The position numbers and the translations under genes are program-made. A stretch of DNA of 64,000 bases from contig NZ_JAKZAH010000007.1 in the NCBI RefSeq assembly GCF_023156245.1, positions 1-64,000 on the forward strand. Direction: 5' to 3'. Below, in pieces: positions 36,752 to 46,005 of this stretch; the first letter of the stretch is position 1; each line of letters opens with the position of its first letter. This DNA comes from Marinobacter bryozoorum. GTDB lineage: Bacteria; Pseudomonadota; Gammaproteobacteria; Pseudomonadales; Oleiphilaceae. The notes under the pieces were generated by a model that saw nothing but the letters and a program-made list of their open reading frames with translations, did no database searches and was not told where the DNA came from.

Positions 36752-37327
36752 TTATACACCGTTGTTGTCGAGGCGGCGTTGCCGTTTTTCATGGTAGGCA
36801 ATAAGGCGGGATATGTTACGCCGGACGGTCATGGGCTGCCGGGCATTGAGCAGGGTAATCACCTTGCCGCCCGTTCCATTGATCGCCAGGGTGCCATAAT
36901 TGAGCAGTTGGCCGAGCCAGCTTTGTCTGATCAGTTTAGAGCCTTCGAGCTTGCCGGCATGTATCTCGTCGGCATCGCGCCAGATAACCCCCGCCTTGTC
37001 GATAACTCGTCGACTGGTAATCGTCATCTCACTACCCAGCACGATCATCAGTCGCCGGATAAAGGTCAGAACACCCTGCAGCAGAAAAAACAGGGCGACC
37101 ACCAGAAGCAGGGTGTGCGGGGTATCGAAAACAACTGACACGGGATCGGCCTTGACCGTATCCATGTCGGGCACACCCAGGCTATAGACGCCTGACGTCA
37201 CAGCAACGCCGACCAGGATAAAGATCACAGGGCTGGCGAGGGTAATCCAGTGGGTCCGGGTCTGGAAAACGATCTTCTCGCCGGGCTCCAGGTTCCTGGC
37301 GGCATAGCCGATAATTTCAATTGACAT
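36752..37327 (-). CDS. PH-domain (bPH2/YdbS-like) membrane protein
   Basis: The 191-residue protein has two hydrophobic helices (about 28-50 and 70-92, the second with LLLVVALFFLLQGVLTFI) followed by a bacterial PH domain: VLGSEMTITSRRVIDKAGVIWRDADEIHAGKLEGSKLIRQSWLGQLLNYGTLAINGTGG. Small membrane-anchored bPH2 proteins are common and mostly uncharacterised. No partner gene is evident. It precedes the cbpA operon by about 96 bases on the same strand. Confidence 0.82.
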   Translation of the reverse strand: MSIEIIGYAARNLEPGEKIVFQTRTHWITLASPVIFILVGVAVTSGVYSLGVPDMDTVKADPVSVVFDTPHTLLLVVALFFLLQGVLTFIRRLMIVLGSEMTITSRRVIDKAGVIWRDADEIHAGKLEGSKLIRQSWLGQLLNYGTLAINGTGGKVITLLNARQPMTVRRNISRLIAYHEKRQRRLDNNGV

Positions 37328-37465
37328 GGCTGTCCTGCACCTTACGGCTTATCAGGGTTGGGGTTGTTTGTCGACGCAGGTTCGCAAAGGCTTTGACCAC
37401 GGAAGGGATATCGGGGAGGTGCAACCTTTGGCCTGCACAGGACAGGAATGTGGAGTAAGCAGGCA

Positions 37466-37491
37466 CAGGGGCCAGGCCATGCTGGCCCCTG
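37466..37491 (-). terminator. Hairpin downstream of fba
   Basis: CAGGGGCCAG pairs perfectly with CTGGCCCCTG around a six-base loop, 15 bases beyond the fba stop codon. There is no T-run, so it may stabilise the transcript end or act as a weak terminator. Confidence 0.5.
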
Positions 37492-37506
37492 CACAGGCAA
37501 GACCGC

Positions 37507-38571
37507 TTACTTGACCTTCGGGTCCAGCTCGCCAGCCTCGTAACGCTCGAACATCCTTTCCAGGTTGATCGGCTTGATCTTGCTGGCATTACCGGCAGTA
37601 CCGAACGCCTCGTAACGGGCCACGCATACTTCGGTCATCGCCTTCATGGTTTCCTTGAGGAACTTGCGCGGGTCAAACTCGGCCGGATTCTCGGCCAGGA
37701 AGCGACGTACCGCACCGGTGCTGGCCAGGCGCAGGTCGGTGTCGATATTCACCTTGCGAACGCCGTGTTTGATGCCTTCCACGATTTCCTCAACCGGCAC
37801 ACCGTAGGTTTCCGGGATCTCACCGCCGTACTGGTTGATAATTTCCAGCCACTCCTGGGGCACGGAACTGGAGCCGTGCATGACCAGGTGGGTGTCCGGG
37901 ATGCGGGCATGGATCGCCTTGATCTGCTCGATAGCAAGGATGTCGCCGGTGGGGGGACGGGTAAACTTGTACGCCCCGTGGCTGGTGCCGATGGCGATGG
38001 CGAGGGCGTCCACGTGGGTCTTCTTCACGAAGTCTGCCGCTTCCTCCGGGTCGGTCAGCATCTGGCTGTGGTCCAGCGTGCCTTCGGCACCAATGCCATC
38101 CTCTTCACCGGCCTGCCCGGTCTCCAGGGAGCCCAGACAACCCAGCTCGCCTTCCACCGAGACACCACAGGCGTGCGCCATATCAACAGTTCGACGAGTC
38201 ACGTCAACGTTGTAGTCATACTCGGTGGGGGTCTTGCCGTCTTCACCCAGGGAGCCGTCCATCATCACCGAGCTGAAGCCCAGTTGGATGGAGCGCTGGC
38301 ACACCGCCGGGCTGGTGCCGTGATCCTGGTGCATGACAACCGGGATATGCGGGAATTCTTCCACCGCCGCCAGGATCAGGTGGCGCAGGAAGGGGGCACC
38401 GGCGTACTTGCGGGCACCGGCAGAGGCCTGGACAATCACCGGGGAGTCGGTCTTGTCGGCCGCTTCCATGATGGCTCGCATCTGTTCCAGGTTGTTCACG
38501 TTAAAAGCGGGCACACCGTAACCATGCTCGGCGGCATGATCCAGAAGTTGCCGCATCGAAATCAGGGCCAT
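37507..38571 (-). CDS. fba: Fructose-bisphosphate aldolase, class II (CbbA type)
   Basis: The start at 38571 ([27 protein letters not shown]) follows AAGGAG. The 354-residue enzyme cleaves or forms fructose-1,6-bisphosphate with zinc: VVMHQDHG carries the first metal histidine, [18 protein letters not shown] the metal-site loop, and GTSHGAYKF and VMHGSSSVP the phosphate and metal positions. The length and insertion pattern match the CbbA/Calvin-subtype class IIA aldolases used in Pseudomonas-like glycolysis and gluconeogenesis. It is the last gene of tktA-epd-pgk-fba. Confidence 0.94.
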   Translation of the reverse strand: MALISMRQLLDHAAEHGYGVPAFNVNNLEQMRAIMEAADKTDSPVIVQASAGARKYAGAPFLRHLILAAVEEFPHIPVVMHQDHGTSPAVCQRSIQLGFSSVMMDGSLGEDGKTPTEYDYNVDVTRRTVDMAHACGVSVEGELGCLGSLETGQAGEEDGIGAEGTLDHSQMLTDPEEAADFVKKTHVDALAIAIGTSHGAYKFTRPPTGDILAIEQIKAIHARIPDTHLVMHGSSSVPQEWLEIINQYGGEIPETYGVPVEEIVEGIKHGVRKVNIDTDLRLASTGAVRRFLAENPAEFDPRKFLKETMKAMTEVCVARYEAFGTAGNASKIKPINLERMFERYEAGELDPKVK

Positions 38572-38636
38572 GGGTTTTCTCCTTGCTAGATAGATTTTTT
38601 CGAAGCTGGTCGTGTAGTTTCGGAGCCAGGGTGGGG

Positions 38637-38685
38637 GGAGGCTTTCAGGGACCTTCGAAAACAGGGACGTTTTCGAAGAGCCTCC
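38637..38685. repeat. Palindromic repeat with AGGGAC loop
   Basis: Between pgk and fba, CTTCGAAAAC (38653-38662) and GTTTTCGAAG (38669-38678) form a perfect ten-pair stem around AGGGAC. An outer GGAGGCT/AGCCTCC pair closes the structure. The loop resembles those of the repeats at 52.8-53.1 kb although the stem sequences differ. AGGGAC appears on the plus strand, opposite to the pgk-fba transcript. It is probably a dispersed REP-like element. Confidence 0.6.
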
Positions 38686-38746
38686 ATGGACGGATCCACG
38701 GCGTGTCCCGGAAAGCCTCACCGCTCCCTGGCGGCAGGCACCAAAA

Positions 38747-39907
38747 TCAGGCGCCCCGCTCTTCCAATACCGCTACTGCAGGCAACGTCTTGCCTTCCAC
38801 GAATTCCAGGAAGGCACCGCCGCCGGTGGAGATATACGAGATCTTGTCAGCTACGCCATACTTGTCAACCGCCGCCACGGTATCGCCACCGCCGGCCAGC
38901 GAGAACGCACCGCTCTCAGCAATAGCATGGGCCAGGGCCTTGGTGCCATTACCAAACTGATCGAATTCAAATACACCGACCGGGCCATTCCACAGGATGG
39001 TCCTGGCGTTCTTGAGAAGCTGGGCGAATTCGCCGGCGGTCTCCGGGCCGACATCCAGGATCATATCGTCCTCGGCGACGTCGGAAATGTTCTTCACCGT
39101 CGCGGTGGCATTTTCCGAAAACTCCGGAGCAACCACGACATCGACCGGAAGCGGAATTTCCACGCGGGAGGCAATGTCCTTGGCGGTGTCGATCAGGTCA
39201 TGCTCACACAGTGACTTGCCGACCGGATGCCCGGCGGCTGCCAGGAAGGTGTTGGCGATACCGCCGCCCACAATAATCTGGTCACACACCTTTTCCAGCG
39301 CGTTCAGAACATCCAGCTTGGTGGAAACCTTGGAGCCGCCAACAATGGCGACCACCGGCTTCGCCGGATTGTCCAGGGCCTTGCCCAGGGCATCCAGCTC
39401 CGCCGCCAGCAGGGGGCCAGCGCAGGCTTCCGGGGCGAACTTGGCAACCCCGTGGGTCGAGGCCTGGGCCCGGTGGGCGGTGCCGAAGGCGTCCATCACA
39501 TAGACATCGCACAGGGCAGCGTATTGCTTTGCCAGCGCCTCGTTGTCTTTTTTCTCACCCTTGTTGAAGCGCACGTTCTCGAAAAGCACCACCTCACCGT
39601 CGGCCACTTCGACACCGTCCAGGTAGTCCTCGATCAGGCGAACGTCCTGCCCCAGCAGACCGGTCAGGTGCTCAGCCACCGGCTTCATCGAGGAAGCCTC
39701 GTCATAAACGCCCTCTTCCGGGCGCCCCAGGTGAGACATCAGCATGACCTTCGCACCGGCATCCCGCGCCGCCTTGATGGTGGGCAGTGAGGCACGGATG
39801 CGTGCGTCGCTGCTGACCTTGCCGTCTTTTACGGGTACGTTCAGGTCTTCCCGGATCAGAACCCGCTTACCCGCGAGGTCCAGGTCAGTCATTTTCTTGA
39901 TGGCCAT
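38747..39907 (-). CDS. pgk: Phosphoglycerate kinase
   Basis: The 386-residue enzyme transfers phosphate between 1,3-bisphosphoglycerate and ADP. The N-domain has [16 protein letters not shown] and LMSHLGRP, the hinge region [16 protein letters not shown], and the C-domain [19 protein letters not shown] and GGGDTVAA for nucleotide binding. It is full length. It is followed by fba after 175 bases that include a palindromic repeat, and preceded by a longer repeat that separates it from epd. Confidence 0.96.
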   Translation of the reverse strand: MAIKKMTDLDLAGKRVLIREDLNVPVKDGKVSSDARIRASLPTIKAARDAGAKVMLMSHLGRPEEGVYDEASSMKPVAEHLTGLLGQDVRLIEDYLDGVEVADGEVVLFENVRFNKGEKKDNEALAKQYAALCDVYVMDAFGTAHRAQASTHGVAKFAPEACAGPLLAAELDALGKALDNPAKPVVAIVGGSKVSTKLDVLNALEKVCDQIIVGGGIANTFLAAAGHPVGKSLCEHDLIDTAKDIASRVEIPLPVDVVVAPEFSENATATVKNISDVAEDDMILDVGPETAGEFAQLLKNARTILWNGPVGVFEFDQFGNGTKALAHAIAESGAFSLAGGGDTVAAVDKYGVADKISYISTGGGAFLEFVEGKTLPAVAVLEERGA

Positions 39908-39948
39908 AATCGCAGTTCCATTTTCCTGAGAGTTCGAATGCTTTTTTT

Positions 39949-40163
39949 GCCACGGAATCCACCGCCCTTCGACAAGCTCAGGGCGAACGGAAAAACACGG
40001 AAAAAGAAAAGATTAAATAATTTTTTTAGCCACTAAACCCGCGAAAGAACACGAAAGTTAAAACAGACAGATTTTTAGAGCAGTCCAGTTTTTCGTGTTC
40101 TTTCGTGGTTTTCGTGGCAAGTATCTTTATCTTTTTTCCGTGTTCTTCCGTGGATTCCGTGGC
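39949..40163. repeat. Long palindromic intergenic repeat, copy A
   Basis: The 215-base element has outer inverted arms GCCACGGAATCCAC / GTGGATTCCGTGGC and inner arms of about 28 bases (40029-40056 and 40091-40118, key core GAAAGAACACGAAA). A smaller palindrome (core CTTCGACAAGCTCAGG) interrupts the left outer arm. The whole could fold into one long hairpin. A second copy lies at 45752-45973. It sits between epd and pgk and ends three bases from the epd stop. No coding capacity is evident. Confidence 0.85.
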
Positions 40164-40166
40164 CAA

Positions 40167-41198
40167 TCAATCTTTTTTACCCAACCAACACTGAGCTACA
40201 TCCAGCATCCGGTTGGCAAAGCCCCATTCATTATCAAACCAGCACAGCACCTTCACCATTCGCCCGCCGGTGACCCGGGTCTGGCCGCCATCGACGATGC
40301 CGGAGTGGGCATCGTGGTTGAAGTCGGAGCTGGCCAGCAGTTCGTCGGTATAGCCCAATACACCCTTGAGGCCGTTCCCAGAGGCGTCCGCCAGCAGGCG
40401 ATTCACCTCGCCAACGGAGGTTTCACGGCGAACGTTCACCACCATATCGATGGCCGAGACGTTCAACGTGGGCACCCTCATGGCGACTGAGCTGAACCGG
40501 TCTTTCATATCCGGTAACAGCCGCTCGATACCCCGGGCCAGACCTGTGTCCACCGGCACGATATTGTGCAGGGCGCTACGGGTACGACGCAGGTCCTGGT
40601 GATGGTAGGCGTCGATAACCGGCTGGTCGTTCATGGCCGCATGGATGGTGGTGGTACTGCCCTGCTCCACTCCCAGGGCCTCATCCAGCACCTTTATTAC
40701 AGGCACCAGGCAGTTGGTGGTGCAGGAGGCCGCCGACACGATGCGGTCCTCGGCTTCCAGGCTATTGTCGTTCACACCGAAAACCACCGTGCGATCCACA
40801 TCCGGCTCCGCCGGCTGGGAGAAAAGCAGTCGACGGGCGCCCGCTGCCAGGTGCTGCTCTGCCGTGGCACGATCACTGAAAGAGCCGGAACACTCAAGCA
40901 CCAGGTCCACGTTCAGCTCACCCCAGGGCAGGCCGTCGGGTTCGGCACTTCGCAGCACCCGGATGGCATCGCCGTTTACGACCAGGTGGTCACCCTGTGC
41001 CTGCACGTCACCACGAAAGCGTCCGTGGGTGGAGTCATAGCGGGTCAGGTGGGCGATGGTGTCCAGGTCCGCCAGCTCGTTGATGGCCACCACCTGCAGC
41101 CGGTCACGGTAGCCATTTTCATAGAGCGCACGCAGCACGCACTGGCCAATGCGGCCATAGCCGTTAATGGCAATGCGTGCAGGGGCTCCGTTGCTCAT
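40167..41198 (-). CDS. epd: D-erythrose-4-phosphate dehydrogenase
   Basis: Epd oxidises erythrose-4-phosphate to 4-phosphoerythronate for pyridoxal phosphate synthesis. It is a GAPDH-family protein of 343 residues with the NAD fold IAINGYGRIGQCVLRALYENG, the catalytic cysteine in SAASCTTNC and VDGGQTRVTGGRMVKVLCWFDNEWGFANRM. VVAINELADLDTIAHLTRYDSTHGRF and HHQDLRRTRSA favour Epd over GAPDH, as does its position between tktA and pgk. Its ATG overlaps the tktA stop by one base, implying coupling. Confidence 0.9.
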   Translation of the reverse strand: MSNGAPARIAINGYGRIGQCVLRALYENGYRDRLQVVAINELADLDTIAHLTRYDSTHGRFRGDVQAQGDHLVVNGDAIRVLRSAEPDGLPWGELNVDLVLECSGSFSDRATAEQHLAAGARRLLFSQPAEPDVDRTVVFGVNDNSLEAEDRIVSAASCTTNCLVPVIKVLDEALGVEQGSTTTIHAAMNDQPVIDAYHHQDLRRTRSALHNIVPVDTGLARGIERLLPDMKDRFSSVAMRVPTLNVSAIDMVVNVRRETSVGEVNRLLADASGNGLKGVLGYTDELLASSDFNHDAHSGIVDGGQTRVTGGRMVKVLCWFDNEWGFANRMLDVAQCWLGKKD

Positions 41199-43198
41199 CA
41201 GTTATCCAGCAACTCGAGGGCGGTATCGACGATGTTGTCGACGGTGAAACCGAATTCCCGGAACAGCTCACCAGCCGGGGCAGACTCACCGAAGGTGCTC
41301 ATGCCAATCACCCGGCCGTCCAGGCCCACATACTTGTACCAGTAATCTTCGATGGCAGCTTCAATGGCAATGCGGTTGGTCACATCCAGCGGCAGCACCT
41401 TCTGCTTGTACTGGGCACTCTGGGCATCGAATACCTCGGTGGACGGCATGGAAACCACCCGCACCTTGTGACCTTTCTCCCGCAGGGCGCCAGCCGCATC
41501 CTGAGCCAGGCCGACTTCAGAGCCGGTGGCGATCAGGATCAGGTCCGGGGTGCCGCCATCGTCAGAGAGGATGTAACCGCCCTTGGCCACGTCTGCCAGC
41601 TGCTTGTCGTCACGGTCCTGGTGCGGCAGACCCTGGCGGGAAAAGACCAAGGCAGAGGGCCCGTCCGTGCGCTGGAGGGCGGCTTTCCAGGCCACCGCAG
41701 ATTCAACCGCATCCGCCGGGCGCCAGGTGTTCATGTTCGGGGTAGTACGCAGGCTGGCCAGCTGCTCGATGGGCTGGTGGGTCGGGCCATCTTCACCCAG
41801 ACCGATGGAGTCGTGGGTGAACACATAGATGGAGCGCTGCTTCATCAGTGCGGCCATGCGCACCGCGTTGCGGCAGTACTCCATGAAGATCAGGAAGGTG
41901 GCGCCATAGGGCACGAAACCACCGTGCAGGGCGATGCCGTTCATGATGGCCGCCATGCCGAACTCCCGCACACCGTAATAGATGTAGTTACCGGAAGCGT
42001 CATCCCTGGTCAGGCCCTTGCTGTCGCTCCAGATGGTCAGGTTGGAGCCGGCCAGGTCCGCAGAGCCGCCCAGCAGTTCGGGCAACAGGGGGCCGTAGGC
42101 ATTCAGGGTGTTCTGGGAGGCCTTGCGGCTGGCGACGGTTTCGCCCTTTTCTTGACACTCGCGGATGTAGGCGTCCGCCTTCTCTGCAAAGTCTGCCGGC
42201 AGGTCACCGTTCATACGGCGCTTGAACTCGGCGGCCAGTTCCGGCTCGGCCTTCTCGTAGGCGGCGAAGGCCTCGTTCCAGGTGTTTTCGGCCGCAGTGC
42301 CTTTTTCTTTGGCGTTCCAGGCGGCATAGATGTCCTCGGGAACTTCGAACGGACCATGGTTCCAGCCCAGCTTTTCGCGGGTCAGCTGGATTTCATCATC
42401 GCCCAGCGGCGCGCCGTGACAGCTCTCGGTGCCCTGCTTGTTGGGCGAGCCAAAGCCGATGATGGTCTTGCAGCAAATCAGCGTAGGCTGGTCGGTATTG
42501 GCACGGGCACTCTCGATGGCCGCGCGGATGGCGTTGGCGTCATGGCCGTCCACCGCCGGGATCACTTGCCAGCCATAGGACTCAAAGCGCTTCGGAGTAT
42601 CGTCGGTGAACCAGCCGTCCACCTCGCCGTCGATGGAGATGCCGTTATCGTCATAGAAGAAGATCAGCTTGCCCAGGCCCAGGGTGCCGGCCAGTGAGGC
42701 CACCTCGTGGGAGATGCCTTCCATCAGGCAGCCGTCACCCAGGAAGGCGTAGGTGTAGTGGTCAACGATGTCGTGGCCGGGGCGGTTGAACTGGGCACCC
42801 AGGGCCTTCTCGGCAATGGCGAAGCCAACAGCGTTGGCAATACCCTGCCCCAGCGGACCGGTGGTGGTTTCAACACCCGGGGTGTAGCCGTATTCCGGGT
42901 GACCCGGGGTCCTGGAGTGCAGCTGACGGAAGTTCTTGATGTCGTCAATGGAAACGTCGTACCCGCTCAGATGCAGCAGGGAATACTGCAACATGGAGCC
43001 ATGCCCGTTGGACAGCACGAAGCGGTCACGGTTGGCCCACTGGGGGTTGGCCGGGTTGTGGCTGAGGTAGTCATTCCACAGCACCTCGGCGATATCCGCC
43101 ATACCCATGGGCGCACCCGGGTGGCCGGACTTGGCTTTCTGAACCGCATCCATGCTCAGCGCGCGAATGGCGTTGGCGAGATCGTTACGGGACGGCAT
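41198..43198 (-). CDS. tktA: Transketolase
   Basis: The start at 43198 ([20 protein letters not shown]) yields 666 residues. Transketolase moves two-carbon units between sugar phosphates using thiamine diphosphate. The ThDP motif [32 protein letters not shown], the [10 protein letters not shown] start region and [18 protein letters not shown] are all present. The C-terminal domain is complete. It leads the tktA-epd-pgk-fba cluster. The gap upstream of 43198 contains the divergent promoter region shared with the SahR-like regulator. Confidence 0.96.
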   Translation of the reverse strand: MPSRNDLANAIRALSMDAVQKAKSGHPGAPMGMADIAEVLWNDYLSHNPANPQWANRDRFVLSNGHGSMLQYSLLHLSGYDVSIDDIKNFRQLHSRTPGHPEYGYTPGVETTTGPLGQGIANAVGFAIAEKALGAQFNRPGHDIVDHYTYAFLGDGCLMEGISHEVASLAGTLGLGKLIFFYDDNGISIDGEVDGWFTDDTPKRFESYGWQVIPAVDGHDANAIRAAIESARANTDQPTLICCKTIIGFGSPNKQGTESCHGAPLGDDEIQLTREKLGWNHGPFEVPEDIYAAWNAKEKGTAAENTWNEAFAAYEKAEPELAAEFKRRMNGDLPADFAEKADAYIRECQEKGETVASRKASQNTLNAYGPLLPELLGGSADLAGSNLTIWSDSKGLTRDDASGNYIYYGVREFGMAAIMNGIALHGGFVPYGATFLIFMEYCRNAVRMAALMKQRSIYVFTHDSIGLGEDGPTHQPIEQLASLRTTPNMNTWRPADAVESAVAWKAALQRTDGPSALVFSRQGLPHQDRDDKQLADVAKGGYILSDDGGTPDLILIATGSEVGLAQDAAGALREKGHKVRVVSMPSTEVFDAQSAQYKQKVLPLDVTNRIAIEAAIEDYWYKYVGLDGRVIGMSTFGESAPAGELFREFGFTVDNIVDTALELLDN

Positions 43199-43344
43199 TG
43201 ACGTTTCTCCAGTATTTGTCAGGAAACATAAGCGAACGAAAAAAGAAGGCGCGTATTTTCGCCGATTAGTGGGCACCGGGGCAAATCGACGTGGTGGCCG
43301 GGACGGCAGGGATTACCGAACCACGCCCGACGGACCAGATAAAC

Positions 43345-43370
43345 TCTATATCAATTTTTTTTGATATAGA
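43345..43370. promoter_or_regulatory. SahR-type operator upstream of the regulator gene
   Basis: A perfect inverted repeat of ten bases (TCTATATCAA / TTGATATAGA) flanks six T residues, 38 bases before the regulator start. Its core ATATCAA-N6-TTGATAT is shared exactly in form with a second site before metK, so it is likely the autoregulatory binding site of the ArsR-type protein. Confidence 0.75.
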
Positions 43371-43408
43371 TGTTGATCAATCCGCAACCAGCCACTAGAC
43401 TTGCCGCC

Positions 43409-44419
43409 ATGACCAGTATGAAAGCTCCCGCCCTGCCCGTCGGCCTCGATGCCCTCGCCCCGCTCTACAAGGCTTGCGGTGATCCCCTGCGCCTTGAAAT
43501 CCTGCGGGTGCTGCGGCGGGACACGTTCGGCGTGCTGGAACTGAGTCAGTTGTTCGACGTCCGTCAGTCCGGCATGAGTCACCACCTGAAAGTGCTGCAC
43601 AAGGCCGGGCTGATTGAACCCCAGCGGGAAGGCAACGCCATCTTCTATCGCCGCCCGCTGCACCTGGCCCCGGGCCAGCTGGGCGTCGTCGATTCTGCGG
43701 CCCAACAGGTCTTCAGCACCATCGACCGGATACCGGTAGCCAGCCATCTGCAGGAAAAGATCGAAGCCATCCGCAGCCAGCGCGCGGACCAGTCCCAGGC
43801 GTTCTTCGCCCGCCATGCGGACCAGTTCCGGGAACAGCAGGAATTGATTGCCGCCTTTGACTTGTACGCGGAACCAACGGCAGACCTGATCCGGGCCCGG
43901 GCCGCCCAGCACAACTGGCAAACCGCCCTGGAAATCGGCCCCGGCGAGGGCGCCTTCCTGCCCGTACTGGCTGGTATCTGTTCGCGAGTGGTGGCGGTGG
44001 ATAACTCCACCGACATGCTGCGCAAGGCGCAGCAGACCTGCGCCGACGAATCGCTGGATAACGTGGAGCTGGTTGAGGGCACCACGGCCACCCTGCTCCC
44101 GAAGACCGAGCGGTTCGACCTGGTCGTCGCCAACATGGTGCTGCACCACGTACCCAGCCCCGCAGACATCTTCCTGGAGGCCAGCGAACTGATGGCCCCC
44201 GGCGGTTACCTGGTGATCAGCGATCTGCGTCGGCACGACCAGGACTGGGCGCGGGAGAACTGCGGTGACCTGTGGCTGGGCTTCGAACCGGAGAAGCTGA
44301 ATGTCTGGGCCAGCGATGCGGGACTGGAAACCGGCGAAACCCTGTTCATCGGCCTGCGTAACGGCTTCCAGGTACAGGTACGGGAATTCCGCAAGCCGGA
44401 AACCCAAGCCCAACAATGA
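43409..44419 (+). CDS. sahR: ArsR-family regulator fused to SAM-methyltransferase domain (SahR-like)
   Basis: The 336-residue protein has an ArsR winged helix (about residues 18-82: ACGDPLRLEILRVLRRDTFGVLELSQLFDVRQSGMSHHLKVL) and a class I methyltransferase fold (about 165-290) with the SAM-binding motif ALEIGPGEGAFLPVLA and VVANMVLHHVPSP. SahR regulators of proteobacteria control the SAM cycle in response to S-adenosylhomocysteine. Here the gene sits directly before metK-ahcY-metF, and near-identical palindromes precede both it and metK. The methyltransferase domain may serve as the SAH sensor rather than an enzyme. The symbol is assigned from context. The start could also be an ATG nine bases later. 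Confidence 0.78.
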   Translation: MTSMKAPALPVGLDALAPLYKACGDPLRLEILRVLRRDTFGVLELSQLFDVRQSGMSHHLKVLHKAGLIEPQREGNAIFYRRPLHLAPGQLGVVDSAAQQVFSTIDRIPVASHLQEKIEAIRSQRADQSQAFFARHADQFREQQELIAAFDLYAEPTADLIRARAAQHNWQTALEIGPGEGAFLPVLAGICSRVVAVDNSTDMLRKAQQTCADESLDNVELVEGTTATLLPKTERFDLVVANMVLHHVPSPADIFLEASELMAPGGYLVISDLRRHDQDWARENCGDLWLGFEPEKLNVWASDAGLETGETLFIGLRNGFQVQVREFRKPETQAQQ

Positions 44420-44439
44420 ATATCAAAATTCTTTGATAT
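44420..44439 (+). promoter_or_regulatory. SahR-type operator upstream of metK
   Basis: ATATCAAA and TTTGATAT form a perfect inverted repeat around ATTC, starting one base after the regulator's stop codon. The core ATATCAA-N6-TTGATAT matches the site at 43345. A possible promoter (TTGTCA, 17 bases, TAACAA at 44448-44476) lies just downstream, so binding would control metK. Confidence 0.75.
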
Positions 44440-44546
44440 AAAATCCGTTGTCAATTTGAACCGTATTGGTTAACAACCAGGCGGGACCAACATCACACTG
44501 AAAACAGGGCAGCAAACTGCCCGCCAGCTCAAGAGGAGCCTGTGCT

Positions 44547-45737
44547 ATGTCTGACTACAGCATCTTTACTTCCGAGTCGGTCTCCGAAGGCCATCCGGAC
44601 AAACTGGCCGACCAGATCTCCGATGCCGTACTGGACGCCATCCTGAAAGACGACCCCCACGCCCGCGTCGCCTGCGAAACCATGGTCAAGACCGGCGTCG
44701 CCATTATTGGCGGCGAAGTGACCACCAGCGCCTGGGTCGACCTGGAAGACCTGGTCCGTGGCGTCATCAAGGACATCGGCTACACCTCCTCCGATGTGGG
44801 CTACGACGGTGATACCTGCGGCGTAATCAACATCATCGGCAAGCAGTCAGTCGACATCGCCCAGGGCGTGGACCGGCAGAAACCGGAAGACCAGGGTGCC
44901 GGTGACCAGGGCCTGATGTTCGGCTTCGCCAGCAATGAAACCGACGTGTTGATGCCGGCGCCGATCACCTTCTCCCATCGTCTGGTCCAGCGCCAGGCCG
45001 AGGCCCGCAGGAGTGGCCTGCTACCCTGGCTGCGCCCGGACGCCAAGAGCCAGGTCACCTGCCGCTATGAAGACGGCAAGGTGGTCGGCATCGACGCGGT
45101 GGTCCTGTCTACCCAGCACGACCCGGACGTCACCCAGGCGGACCTGAAAGAAGCGGTGATGGAACTGATCGTCAAGAACACCCTGCCGGCGGAGCTGCTG
45201 CACAAGGACACCCAGTTCCACATCAACCCCACTGGCAAGTTCGTCATCGGTGGCCCGGTTGGCGACTGCGGCCTCACCGGTCGCAAGATCATCGTTGACA
45301 CCTACGGCGGCATGGCCCGCCACGGTGGCGGCGCCTTCTCCGGCAAGGACCCGTCCAAGGTAGACCGCTCTGCGGCCTATGCCGGCCGTTACGTGGCCAA
45401 GAATATCGTCGCCGCCGGCCTGGCCGAAAAGTGCGAGATCCAGGTGTCCTACGCCATCGGCGTGGCGCAGCCTACTTCGATCTCCCTGAACACCTTCGGC
45501 ACCGGCAAGATCAGCGACGACAAGATCGTCCAGCTGGTCAGGGAACACTTCGACCTGCGCCCCTACGCCATCACCAACATGCTGGACCTGCTGCACCCCA
45601 TGTACCAGCAGACCGCCGCCTACGGGCACTTTGGTCGTGAGGCGTACGAGATGACGGTCGGCGGCAAGACATTTACCGCCTTCCCCTGGGAGAAAACAGA
45701 CCGGGCGGCTGCACTGAAGGACGCAGCGGGCGTTTAA
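44547..45737 (+). CDS. metK: S-adenosylmethionine synthetase
   Basis: MetK makes SAM from methionine and ATP. The 396-residue sequence has [24 protein letters not shown] at the start, the ATP-site motif [10 protein letters not shown], and [20 protein letters not shown] with the phosphate-loop lysines. AGGAG precedes the ATG. It is the first enzyme gene of the SAM-cycle cluster. A hairpin GGGCAG/CTGCCC (44507-44522) lies in the leader just before the ribosome-binding site, of unknown purpose. No SAM riboswitch consensus was seen. Confidence 0.97.
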   Translation: MSDYSIFTSESVSEGHPDKLADQISDAVLDAILKDDPHARVACETMVKTGVAIIGGEVTTSAWVDLEDLVRGVIKDIGYTSSDVGYDGDTCGVINIIGKQSVDIAQGVDRQKPEDQGAGDQGLMFGFASNETDVLMPAPITFSHRLVQRQAEARRSGLLPWLRPDAKSQVTCRYEDGKVVGIDAVVLSTQHDPDVTQADLKEAVMELIVKNTLPAELLHKDTQFHINPTGKFVIGGPVGDCGLTGRKIIVDTYGGMARHGGGAFSGKDPSKVDRSAAYAGRYVAKNIVAAGLAEKCEIQVSYAIGVAQPTSISLNTFGTGKISDDKIVQLVREHFDLRPYAITNMLDLLHPMYQQTAAYGHFGREAYEMTVGGKTFTAFPWEKTDRAAALKDAAGV

Positions 45738-45751
45738 AGACACTTTTTTTA

Positions 45752-45973
45752 GCCACGGAATCCACGGCCCTTCGACAAGCTCAGGGCGAGCGGGGGCACA
45801 CGGAAAAAAAGATGTAATGATTTTATAGCCACTAAATCCACGAAAGAACACGAAAAGTAAACACCAGGATACCTTCAGTGCGATTCGTCTTTATTTCGTG
45901 CTCTTTCGTGGATTTAGTGGCAGAACAGTTTTTTTCTTTATCTTTTTCCGTGTTCTTCCGTGGATTCCGTGGC
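45752..45973. repeat. Long palindromic intergenic repeat, copy B
   Basis: The 222-base element is the second copy of the repeat at 39949-40163, in the gap between metK and ahcY. It has the same outer arms (GCCACGGAATCCAC / GTGGATTCCGTGGC), the same interrupting palindrome (core CTTCGACAAGCTCAGG) at the same place in the left arm, and inner arms with GCCACTAAATCCACG / CGTGGATTTAGTGGC. Inner arms differ from copy A but remain self-complementary. If transcribed with the metK-ahcY region it would form a strong hairpin. Confidence 0.85.
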
Positions 45974-46005
45974 AAACCATTCTTTTTAATGAACAGGAGA
46001 ACACC

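Noticed and set aside
41177..42697. 506-codon plus-strand frame
   Set aside because: Shadow of tktA, whose thiamine-diphosphate motifs are unambiguous.
44440..44546. SAM riboswitch in the metK leader
   Set aside because: Only a simple GGGCAG/CTGCCC hairpin is present; no SAM riboswitch consensus.
45738..46005. SAH riboswitch upstream of ahcY
   Set aside because: The gap is occupied by the palindromic repeat and none of the riboswitch core sequences is present; regulation is better explained by the SahR-type sites.
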